Source of the DNA: Vagococcus allomyrinae
GTDB taxonomy: Bacteria > Bacillota > Bacilli > Lactobacillales > Vagococcaceae
Direction: 5' to 3'
Assembly: GCF_017829975.1 (NCBI RefSeq)
Contig: NZ_JAEEGA010000021.1
Location: 44,823-108,822 of the forward strand
DNA length: 64,000 nucleotides
The translations under genes were made by a program, and so were the position numbers. The notes beneath the pieces were generated by a model. It had not been told where the DNA came from, did no database searches, and was given only the letters and a program-made list of their open reading frames with translations. How positions within the stretch are numbered: position 1 is the stretch's first letter; each line of letters opens with the position of its first letter. This document shows positions 25,216 through 32,276 of the stretch, piece after piece.

Positions 25216-26038
25216 ACTGAGTAAAAAGAGTCTTGTTTTACGTTATGGTCTCACGACTGCCGTAATGTTAATCATGATTTTTCCGTTTATTTATCTGGTG
25301 ATGCATTCTTTTGCTGACTGGGATCAGGTTGATCGTCAAATTATTCCCTCATCCTTTAGTTTGCGTTCATGGACGTGGTTGTTTGGCGATTCGTCGACTT
25401 CAGCCAATGCCCCATGGTTAGGTGCCTTTATCAACACGATTATTGTGGCAACCATTGCCACTTTTCTGATGTTGGGTTTTGCTTTAATGGTGGCCTATGC
25501 CCTTGCGAAAATTGAATTTAAAGGCAAAAAAATGGTTAATAATGTTATTCTTTTTCAAATGTTTTTCCCGGCGATTATCTTATTGATTCCGCAATTTTTA
25601 ATGGTGACAAAAGTTGGGTTGTTGGATTCTTATGCAGGGATGATTATTCCAACCGCTCTCAGTCTTTGGGCGATCTTTATGTACACGAACTTTTTTAAAG
25701 CCATCCCCGATACGTTAATTGAGGCCGCAAAATTAGATGGGGCAAATGATTTAACGATTTTATTTAAAATCGTTTTGCCAATGTCACGCTCAATTACGAC
25801 AGTGATTTTCCTCTTTTTATACACGGATCGCTGGACTAATCTTTTGTGGGACATGATTGTTTCGAAGAGTGATGAGACCGTCACATTAAATGTCTTAATT
25901 TCTCAAATGTTTGGCCCCTATGCCACGTATCCAGGTCCGATGTATGCCGCCTCGGTGGTGTTAACCTTACCTTTAATTGTTTTATTTTTACTTTTTTCAA
26001 AACAATTCCAAAAGGGTATGCAATTTACCTTGAAATAA
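25202..26038 (+). CDS. ABC sugar permease, MalG/UgpE type
   Basis: The 278-residue protein has about six helices and an EAA loop EAAKLDGANDLTILFKIVLP. Its start lies 14 bases inside the previous gene. It is the second half of the heterodimeric importer channel. A weak stem (TAAGCCA / TGGCTTA, 26080-26103) lies between it and the GH130 gene and may lower read-through. Confidence 0.9.
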   Translation: MVGHKLSKKSLVLRYGLTTAVMLIMIFPFIYLVMHSFADWDQVDRQIIPSSFSLRSWTWLFGDSSTSANAPWLGAFINTIIVATIATFLMLGFALMVAYALAKIEFKGKKMVNNVILFQMFFPAIILLIPQFLMVTKVGLLDSYAGMIIPTALSLWAIFMYTNFFKAIPDTLIEAAKLDGANDLTILFKIVLPMSRSITTVIFLFLYTDRWTNLLWDMIVSKSDETVTLNVLISQMFGPYATYPGPMYAASVVLTLPLIVLFLLFSKQFQKGMQFTLK

Positions 26039-26129
26039 CACCTATTTATTGGGTTGTGTATGTTAGATGATGTAGCTAGTAAGCCAATTTTATGGCTGGC
26101 TTATAAAATTTTAGAGAGCAGGAACTTAA

Positions 26130-27200
26130 ATGACTATATACCGTTACAAAGAAAATCCGCTGATAACCCCCATAGATGTACCGCCGTTACATGAGGGATT
26201 TGAGGTGATTGGCGCATTTAATGCGGGTGTTGCCAAATATAAGAATGAGACTATCTTGCTATTGCGGGTGGCTGAACGTCCTGTTAGTAAGGATTCCCAA
26301 GTAATTAAGGCACCTGTCTATGACTGCCAGACTGAAAAGATAGTGATTCACCGTTTTAATCGCAGTGATAAGACCTATGATTTTGAAGACCCACGAATGA
26401 TTCGGTCTAAGGATAAAATGGATGGTTTTTCTTTCTTAACCTCTTTATCCTATATCCGAATTGCCCGAAGTCAGGATGGTCATACCTTTACGATTGATGA
26501 TCAAGCCTTTCTTTATCCTTCAAATCGTTACCAAACCTATGGGGTAGAAGATGCTCGCTGTACTCAAATAGGCGATGATTATTACATTAATTTTAGTTCT
26601 GTCTCTGAAATGGGGGTCTGTGATTCTCTAGTTGTGACGAAAGACTTTGTTACCTATCAAGATAAAGGAAATATTTTCGCTCCTGAAAATAAAGATGTGT
26701 TGCTTTTCCCAGAAAAGATCAATGGGAAATACTACGCTCTTCATCGCCCGTCTTTAAAAAGTATCGGTAACTACGATATTTGGATCGCCTCCTCACCAGA
26801 TATCGAAGCATGGGGTAACCACCATCACTTATTAGGCGTTCGCCCAGAGAAGTGGGACAGTGGTCGAATAGGCGGTGGCCTAGTCCCCATCAAAACCGCT
26901 AAAGGATGGTTGGAAATTTACCATGGGGCAACGGCAGAGCATCGTTACTGTATGGGAGCTGTTCTCCTGGATATAGATGATCCAACAATCGTATTGGCTC
27001 GAACCGAAACGCCGATTATGGAACCAGAGGAGGATTATGAGAAAAAAGGTTTCTTTGGCGATGTGGTATTTGGTTGTGGTGGCATTCTTGAAGGGGATAC
27101 TTTGATTATGTATTATGGTGTTGCCGATACCTCTATGGCTGGCTGCGAAATCAAAATTTCAGATATTCTGGCTCAGCTTGAAGCAGAGAGTAACAGGTAA
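26130..27200 (+). CDS. GH130 mannoside phosphorylase
   Basis: The 356-residue five-bladed beta-propeller enzyme has FNAGVAKY, LLLRVAER, YGVEDARCTQI, KDVLLFPEKI, GLVPIKTAKGWLEIYHGA and YCMGAVLLDI, all matching the GH130 pattern. GH130 enzymes reversibly phosphorolyse beta-mannosides such as mannosyl-glucose, mannobiose or mannosyl-N-acetylglucosamine to mannose 1-phosphate; which one cannot be told from sequence. It is last in the ABC operon. With uptake upstream, the role is intracellular breakdown of an imported mannoside. A terminator follows. Confidence 0.88.
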   Translation: MTIYRYKENPLITPIDVPPLHEGFEVIGAFNAGVAKYKNETILLLRVAERPVSKDSQVIKAPVYDCQTEKIVIHRFNRSDKTYDFEDPRMIRSKDKMDGFSFLTSLSYIRIARSQDGHTFTIDDQAFLYPSNRYQTYGVEDARCTQIGDDYYINFSSVSEMGVCDSLVVTKDFVTYQDKGNIFAPENKDVLLFPEKINGKYYALHRPSLKSIGNYDIWIASSPDIEAWGNHHHLLGVRPEKWDSGRIGGGLVPIKTAKGWLEIYHGATAEHRYCMGAVLLDIDDPTIVLARTETPIMEPEEDYEKKGFFGDVVFGCGGILEGDTLIMYYGVADTSMAGCEIKISDILAQLEAESNR

Positions 27201-27236
27201 GCAGATAACTTATAGCAGATAATCGTTAAAAAATAT

Positions 27237-27268
27237 GGGTGGGACTTTTTGTCCTATCCTGTTTTTTT
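27237..27268 (+). terminator. terminator of the mannoside operon
   Basis: GGGTGGGAC / GTCCTATCC pair fully (two G-T pairs) around a five-base loop and are followed by seven T residues. Confidence 0.85.
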
Positions 27269-27297
27269 GATATAATAACTCAAAAGGGGACTGACTA

Positions 27298-27705
27298 ATG
27301 AGCTATCCCAACACATTTATTGTAGTCTCAGAGGACACAAAGGCCGAAAAAGGGTTGGTGCCACCAACTAAAGTGACACTCACCATCGTGCAACTGCAAT
27401 TTGAGATGATTAGTGGGGTTCCTTATACGTATACATAAGCAGACCTTGATTTTGCTTGTCATGTAAATAAGCAGAGGTTAGTGTTCTCTGATGAAGCACA
27501 CCGTCAGGCAGAGTGGCAGCAGTTTTTTGCAAAACCTAATGCTTGTTTACAGACCTCACCATTAGTCAAAACCTATGGCTGGTGAATTCATTACGATAAA
27601 GAAGGCAAGCTAATGATCTATGGAAGGGAGACGCCTGATTACCAGCAGCTGTCTCAAAAGGAACACATTGAAAAAGGCATGCGTGTTGCCCGATTTTTTG
27701 TATAG
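27298..27705 (+). pseudogene. DUF6157-family protein with two nonsense codons
   Basis: Reading from ATG 27298 through 135 codons gives a full-length DUF6157-like protein: MSYPNTFIVVSED, VQLQFEMI, VPYTYT, ADLDFACHV, CLQTSPLVKTYGW, IHYDKEGKLMIY. It is interrupted by TAA at 27436-27438, where family members have Gln, and by TGA at 27583-27585, where they have Gly. Each is one base from the expected codon (CAA, GGA). A -10-like TATAAT (27271-27276) is just upstream. The family's function is unknown. It looks like a young, otherwise intact pseudogene. Confidence 0.8.
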
Positions 27706-27735
27706 TGAGTATAAAGAGAGAAAGAGGGGCATATA

Positions 27736-28212
27736 ATGACATCACATGAGACTTATTTAACACGTTGCATCGAGCTTTCTCAACAAGCCCGAGATCATGG
27801 AAATACACCTTTTGGCGCGTTATTGGTGAATCAGCATGGGGAGATAATTTTGGAACAGGAGAACATTGAAATTACCGAAAAAGTCTGTACGGGACATGCT
27901 GAAACCACCTTGGTTCAACGAGCCTCACACTTGTACAGTAAAGAAGAACTGGCTTCCTGTCTTCTTTATACGACAGCGGAACCTTGTGCCATGTGTACAG
28001 GAGCCATTTATTGGTCCAATGTAGGGACAATTGTTTATGGCATGACCGAAAAACGTTTATTGGCTTTAACAGGTGACGATGACCAAAATCCAACCTTCGA
28101 TTTACCATGTCGTGAGGTTCTGGCACGAGGCCAGAAAGAGGTGACGGTGATTGGGCCTTTTCCGGAACTTGAATTGGCGATTGCCGCAGTTCATCAAGGG
28201 TATTGGGGATAA
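27736..28212 (+). CDS. CMP/dCMP-type nucleoside deaminase
   Basis: The 158-residue zinc deaminase has the catalytic pair HAE (GHAETT) and PCAMC (TTAEPCAMCTGAIYWSNVG) and the FGALLV strand. The length and the GTIVYGMTEKRLLALTGDDDQ segment fit guanine/cytosine-type deaminases rather than tRNA-specific TadA, but I cannot fix the substrate. GAGGGG precedes the ATG. It is a single gene, with no T-tailed terminator seen nearby. Confidence 0.85.
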   Translation: MTSHETYLTRCIELSQQARDHGNTPFGALLVNQHGEIILEQENIEITEKVCTGHAETTLVQRASHLYSKEELASCLLYTTAEPCAMCTGAIYWSNVGTIVYGMTEKRLLALTGDDDQNPTFDLPCREVLARGQKEVTVIGPFPELELAIAAVHQGYWG

Positions 28213-28265
28213 AGATCATCAAGAAAGAGTAAGCTGATTTGGGAAATTAATAGTCAAGGTCAAAG

Positions 28266-28349
28266 ATGAGAGAGTTGATTATGGGCAGCAAAAGCCACTG
28301 CCATGAATTTGATGGCAGTGGCTTAGGGTGAGATTGATGGATCTCTCAT
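28266..28349. other. nested stem-loop, possible remnant of a minus-strand gene and its terminator
   Basis: An inner perfect 13-base stem (AAGCCACTGCCAT / ATGGCAGTGGCTT, 28292-28324) is enclosed by an outer 8-base stem ATGAGAGA (28266-28273) / TCTCTCAT (28342-28349). On the minus strand a short frame around 28402-28345 reads MKFRKTIEALRDAQKWLP and stops just before the outer arm. The inner stem is then followed by TTTT, so a truncated gene tail with terminator is possible. It could also be a structured RNA. Confidence 0.4.
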
Positions 28350-28460
28350 GGCAGCCATTTTTGGGCATCCCGTAGTGCTTCAATCGTTTTACGGAATTTC
28401 ATTAGAATGTAAAGAAAAAAATTATTAGGTTAATAGGTTGTTCAAAAAAGGAGGAATCTG

Positions 28461-29621
28461 ATGAAAAAAACGTGTGTATGGTTGGTAGGACTTGTCATGT
28501 TGGTTTTATTAGTTGGATGCAGTCGTAAAGTCGTGAGCACTGATACATCTGAATCAACAGAAACCATTAGCAATGAGGATTATCGAGAGAGTTTGTTAGA
28601 ATCGTGGAAAAAGGATGGGCTGATTACAAGTGAGCGTGAGTTGGCTTTAAGGGATATTGAGGAAGGATACCGCGACTTATATGCGAAAGCCAAAAAAATC
28701 AGAGCTTTCGATGTTGAAAAAGAACAGGGTGGGATTCAAAATAGCTTTTCTAACGATATGAAAGGCGGTTTATTGGTGGAATTTAATTCTTTTTTTGACA
28801 TGGCAGAGATGATTGACAAAGGGAGTAACCTTGTCCATTTTGATGATTTAGGGGTAAATACGAATGATGTGGCGCCTGTTTTTTATTCAAACAATGACCG
28901 CTTTTTTGCTTTACAGCTGAACAAAGAGGTTAGCGAAGGAAAGCTATCGCAATTTAAAGACTCACTTTTTTTTGACGATCCCTTGGTAATTACAGACTGG
29001 CAATTGGTTGCTAGTGTGACGGGTGAATGGTCTGGAGCAGAAGGGCTTATTCAAATTGATCAAAAAGGTGGTTATCTGTATCTTGATACGTTGTTATTGG
29101 AAATTAAGTCAACAAAAGATCAGATGGTATACACTCATGAGGTATCTGATAAAAAATCTCTTTATCAGATGGTGGTAACCGATAAAGGGTTAACCATCTT
29201 ACCAAGTTATAAGATCGAACAAAAGGAAGGGGAAAGGATTACTGGCGGAGATTTGGCGCCGATTGAGCTAGTCCGAAATGACAACGACAAGATGACCATA
29301 AAAAAAATGTTAGGTGATTGGCAGTCGGTAGAAGATGATTACCCAGCATATTTACGTGTCCGGGCGACGGATGATATAAATGCTGTGGATGTTTATGTCA
29401 CACAAACCAGTGAAGGGCCGTTAGGTGAAGCCGACAGGTTAACCTTGGAGCTAGAGCCTCATGAAAACCTCACTTTTTTAAATGAGGAGCAGTCATTGAG
29501 ATATGTGTTCAGTTACTATGAAAAGGAGCAGTGGATTTTTTATAGTGGAACCACAAATCCGGAAGCGACAGGTACGGCGCGTCCTTATATTCTTGAGCGG
29601 AGCAGCCTAACAACGGATTGA
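28461..29621 (+). CDS. uncharacterised lipoprotein
   Basis: The 386-residue protein has a lipoprotein signal (lipobox LLVGC near residue 20), a short acidic spacer, and a mixed alpha/beta extracellular part. It includes an SWKKDGLITSERELALRDI helix near 55 and a later beta-rich region. No domain is recognised. AAGGAGG precedes the ATG. It has its own terminator. Low-complexity segments are absent, and the codon use looks like its neighbours. Confidence 0.78.
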   Translation: MKKTCVWLVGLVMLVLLVGCSRKVVSTDTSESTETISNEDYRESLLESWKKDGLITSERELALRDIEEGYRDLYAKAKKIRAFDVEKEQGGIQNSFSNDMKGGLLVEFNSFFDMAEMIDKGSNLVHFDDLGVNTNDVAPVFYSNNDRFFALQLNKEVSEGKLSQFKDSLFFDDPLVITDWQLVASVTGEWSGAEGLIQIDQKGGYLYLDTLLLEIKSTKDQMVYTHEVSDKKSLYQMVVTDKGLTILPSYKIEQKEGERITGGDLAPIELVRNDNDKMTIKKMLGDWQSVEDDYPAYLRVRATDDINAVDVYVTQTSEGPLGEADRLTLELEPHENLTFLNEEQSLRYVFSYYEKEQWIFYSGTTNPEATGTARPYILERSSLTTD

Positions 29622-29635
29622 TATGCCCAAAAATC

Positions 29636-29678
29636 AAAGAGGTGATAAACTTTAGGCTTAAGTTTATCACCTCTTTTT
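29636..29678 (+). terminator. terminator after the lipoprotein gene
   Basis: The 17-base stem AAAGAGGTGATAAACTT / AAGTTTATCACCTCTTT is followed by T residues. Confidence 0.88.
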
Positions 29679-29990
29679 ATATTTTGCTCTTCAACAGAAA
29701 AGTAGTGTTAAGGAATAGTTAATGACATTTTGTATTTGTTAAGAGTCAGCCGACAGTATTTTTGAATAAAATGTTTTGATGCCTGTTGTCCTAGGTCTTT
29801 CAATTTTTGCAGATAACTCGTCTAAGAAAACTTTGGCTTTTCGTTTGATTAAATGCGACCGAGATCTGATGATATATGACGAAAAAAAACAGCTAAAAGA
29901 CACTGATTGTCTTCTAGCTGGATTTTCTCGTTCTGAAGTTAAGTGATATTACGGCTATTACAGTGTGTTTCTAGAAGGACTAAATTAGAT
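29679..29990. other. 312-base region without a gene
   Basis: Apart from the minus-strand terminator at 29882-29920, I see no gene, repeat or promoter here. Confidence 0.4.
29882..29920 (-). terminator. terminator of the minus-strand GNAT gene
   Basis: CAGCTA-A-AAGACA / TGTCTT-C-TAGCTG is flanked on its left by eight A residues, which form the T-tail on the minus strand. Confidence 0.78.
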
Positions 29991-30524
29991 TCAGTTCATG
30001 ACTTCATCACGCAAGATGCCGTATTTAACCGAATCGTAATAGGTGTTATGCCAAAATCGAACTTGACGAATCACCCCTTCTTTGGTCATGCCGCTCTTTT
30101 CACCAATTTTTTGCATGCCTATATTTCCAGACCAAGTAGTAAAACCAATATGTGGTAAAGCGGGATGTTGTTGAAATAACTCTTTGATCCAAAGAGACAA
30201 GGCAACATGCCCAAGCCCTTTCCCCCAGTTGTGAGAGTCGTAAATTAAGATGCCAATTTCAAGCCATTGCTTAAGCTGCCCGTCTTCCCAATAAGCGGTG
30301 ACCATACCGACAGTTTGATTGTCAACCATAATCAATTTTCGGTGTGGATTATCAATGGAATCCTTGCCAAAACCGGTAGAGAACTCTTCCCAGCTTAAAA
30401 TCGGGTCTTCGAAATATGGTCCGTCGTACTCTTTCCATGTTAAATCTGCAGAGGGACCATAACTAATCTCCCATACATGCTGTAAATTTTGTTCTTTAAT
30501 TTCTTTTAAATAAATGCTTGTCAT
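29991..30524 (-). CDS. GNAT-family N-acetyltransferase (RimJ/RimL-like)
   Basis: The 177-residue protein shows the Acetyltransf_3-type pattern EIGILIYDSHNWGKGLGHVALSL (acetyl-CoA loop near 90-112) and the late EKSGMTKEGVIRQVRFW segment. TTAGGAG precedes the ATG. It is a single gene with a terminator downstream. A 19-codon frame with a strong ribosome site lies 40 bases upstream on the same strand. Confidence 0.87.
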   Translation of the reverse strand: MTSIYLKEIKEQNLQHVWEISYGPSADLTWKEYDGPYFEDPILSWEEFSTGFGKDSIDNPHRKLIMVDNQTVGMVTAYWEDGQLKQWLEIGILIYDSHNWGKGLGHVALSLWIKELFQQHPALPHIGFTTWSGNIGMQKIGEKSGMTKEGVIRQVRFWHNTYYDSVKYGILRDEVMN

Positions 30525-30564
30525 AAAAAATCTCCTAAGTATGATTTAGTCGATCCTTTTTATT

Positions 30565-30624
30565 TTAGACCTCAAACCCTCCATCGACTAGTGTGTGTAT
30601 TTGGTCTATTAATTGTTTAGACAT
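30565..30624 (-). CDS. possible 19-residue leader or remnant ORF upstream of the GNAT gene
   Basis: ATG at 30624 follows AAGAGGAG with good spacing and opens 19 codons, MSKQLIDQIHTLVDGGFEV, ending TAA. A TACAAT -10-like sequence lies upstream on the minus strand (about 30655-30660). It may be a leader peptide or the beginning of a deleted gene. Confidence 0.4.
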   Translation of the reverse strand: MSKQLIDQIHTLVDGGFEV

Positions 30625-30740
30625 TCGAATCACTCCTCTTGTTTTTAGCTATCCTTATTGTACCATAGGAAAATGAAACCGTTTGTTTATTGGTGGGGTA
30701 AATGTGATAAAATTAGTTATTATGTCAGGAGGAAAGCTTA

Positions 30741-31199
30741 GTGAAAAAAATAATAAAAGAATACGGTGCAACATTGGCAATCGTAATGGTTGTTATCTTA
30801 ATTAATTTATTTGTGATATCACCTGTGAAAGTCTCAGGGAGTTCGATGGCCCCAACCTTAAGTGATAAGCAGTATATGTACCAGTTAAAAATGGAAAAAA
30901 TCAATCGATTGGATATTGTGACATTTCATGCGCCAGATGAAGGTAAGGTATACATTAAACGTGTTATAGGTTTACCGGGGGATGTAATTGAGTATCATAA
31001 GGGTGATATGAGGGTTAATGGTCAGAAACTGATTGAGGATTATATTCTAGAAGCGTCAGCTGAAGAGTACAGTGTAATCGTACCAGAAGATCACTATTTT
31101 GTTTTAGGTGATAATCGGAATAATTCAACCGACAGCAGAATTATTGGCTGTGTTCCTAAGTCTAGTATTATCGGCATTGCTCATGCGATTGAATGGTGA
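30741..31199 (+). CDS. lepB: signal peptidase I
   Basis: This 152-residue type I signal peptidase has one N-terminal membrane anchor (about 8-28). The catalytic Ser35 is in SGSSMAPT and Lys73 in YIKRVIGLPGD, with the VLGDNRNNSTDSR box near 125. It cleaves secretory signal peptides outside the membrane. AGGAGG precedes GTG 30741. A cre-like TGAAACCGTTTGTT (30674-30687) lies upstream, with one poor position. A GAATGGT / ACCATTC stem overlaps the stop. Confidence 0.95.
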   Translation: MKKIIKEYGATLAIVMVVILINLFVISPVKVSGSSMAPTLSDKQYMYQLKMEKINRLDIVTFHAPDEGKVYIKRVIGLPGDVIEYHKGDMRVNGQKLIEDYILEASAEEYSVIVPEDHYFVLGDNRNNSTDSRIIGCVPKSSIIGIAHAIEW

Positions 31200-31400
31200 T
31201 GTAACCATTCAAAAGTATGATGGGAAGCTAGCCCAATGTATAAAATGGATATGAGTTGAATATGATTGTGGATAATGATAATTAGACAGGGTTAACGTGT
31301 TTTGGTAAGGGGGATCATGACATAGGATGAATGATGAAAATAGATTAAAAATCAGACGAACAGCCATAAGCATCAAACTAATACCAACAATTCAAATCCT

Positions 31401-31429
31401 TTGACATAACAAGTAAACCTTGTTATGCT
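31401..31429 (+). promoter_or_regulatory. promoter of thiT, with a perfect dyad in its spacer
   Basis: TTGACA (31401-31406) and TATGCT (31424-31429) are 17 bases apart. CATAACAAG / CTTGTTATG (31405-31413 and 31419-31427) is a perfect 9-base inverted repeat overlapping both elements. This looks like a repressor operator in addition to the riboswitch downstream. Confidence 0.7.
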
Positions 31430-31469
31430 GTGAAAGTAATAGTGATATTACACAACTAAATAGAACTTA

Positions 31470-31564
31470 CCATCACAAAGGGGTGCCTGAAAAGGCTGAG
31501 ATTAAGCGCAAGCTTGGACCCTTCGAACCTGATTGAGTTGATACTTACGTAGGGATTGTGATGG
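31470..31564 (+). ncRNA. TPP riboswitch (THI element)
   Basis: P1 is CCATCACAA / TTGTGATGG (31470-31478 with 31556-31564). Conserved cores GGGGTGCC, GGCTGAGA, ACCC..GAACCTGAT and ATACTTACGTAGGGA are all present in order. It senses thiamine pyrophosphate and here precedes the thiamine transporter ThiT. Confidence 0.95.
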
Positions 31565-31584
31565 AGTGGAATCTAACTATTCTG

Positions 31585-31639
31585 CTCCTCCTTTGATGTA
31601 TGGCTTTTGTTCTATACAAAAAAAGGAGGAGTTTTTTTT
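31585..31639 (+). terminator. riboswitch terminator whose 3' arm is the thiT ribosome site
   Basis: CTCCTCCTTT (31585-31594) pairs with AAAGGAGGAG (31622-31631), followed by eight T residues and then directly the ATG. The same hairpin both ends transcription and hides the ribosome site. GGAG at the end of the aptamer could compete for CTCC in the ligand-free state (inference). Confidence 0.85.
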
Positions 31640-32230
31640 ATGACGTCAAAACGTTTATTAGTTTGGATTGAAGGAGCAGTTGTCGCAGCCTTGGCAATTG
31701 TCTTATCGCTGATCCCCACGGGGATTGGTACTAGTTTTTCAGTATCTCTAGGCATGATTCCCTTGACGATTTACGCCATGCGTCGTGGCACGTTACCAGG
31801 AATCTACGCAGGTCTGATTTGGGGGTTGCTGCATTTTTTGACAGGACAAGTCTATTTCTTAAGTGTGAGTCAGGTGTTGATTGAGTATTTACTGGCCTTT
31901 ACGTTTGCTGGGTTTGCGGGTCTTTATCATGGTAAAATAGCCCAATCCGTAAAAGAGGGGAATCAACGCAACTTGTTGGGCTATATTGTGGCAGCAACCT
32001 TCGTTGGCAGTCTTGCCCGCTATTTCTGGCACTTTGTGGCTGGGGTAGTATTCTGGGGTGCTTATGCATTTGGTGGAATGAGTCCTTTTGTTTTCTCATT
32101 AGTGATGAATGGTGCTAGTGGGTTGGCAACCGCGGTTGTAACAGCGCTTGTTGCAGTAGGAATTGCTAGCAAGTTCCCACAGTTGTACTTAGCTGATGAG
32201 AAAATTTCACCAGTTAATCAAGAAAAATAA
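31640..32230 (+). CDS. thiT: thiamine ECF transporter substrate-binding subunit
   Basis: The 196-residue S-component has about six helices. Family segments are VVAALAIVLSLIPTGIGTSF near 14-33, PLTIYAMRRGTLPGIYAGLIWG, and GLYHGK. It binds thiamine and works with shared EcfA/EcfA'/EcfT, which are not in this window. The start is ATG 31640, because GGAGGAG lies within the upstream hairpin; the frame is open to 31607. Expression is controlled by the TPP riboswitch. A bidirectional terminator follows. Confidence 0.93.
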   Translation: MTSKRLLVWIEGAVVAALAIVLSLIPTGIGTSFSVSLGMIPLTIYAMRRGTLPGIYAGLIWGLLHFLTGQVYFLSVSQVLIEYLLAFTFAGFAGLYHGKIAQSVKEGNQRNLLGYIVAATFVGSLARYFWHFVAGVVFWGAYAFGGMSPFVFSLVMNGASGLATAVVTALVAVGIASKFPQLYLADEKISPVNQEK

Positions 32231-32238
32231 TTACAAAG

Positions 32239-32275
32239 AAAAGACCTTTCCCTGGTTTTGAGGGAAAGGTCTTTT
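32239..32275. terminator. bidirectional terminator between thiT and the ABC exporter
   Basis: AAAAGACCTTTCCCT / AGGGAAAGGTCTTTT forms a perfect 15-base stem between convergent genes. Confidence 0.9.
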
Positions 32276-32276
32276 G

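Noticed and set aside
27355..27369. GTTGGTGCCACCAAC perfect palindrome
   Set aside because: It falls inside the coding frame of the DUF6157 pseudogene and is explained by Val-Pro-Pro-Thr codons. No second copy was seen.
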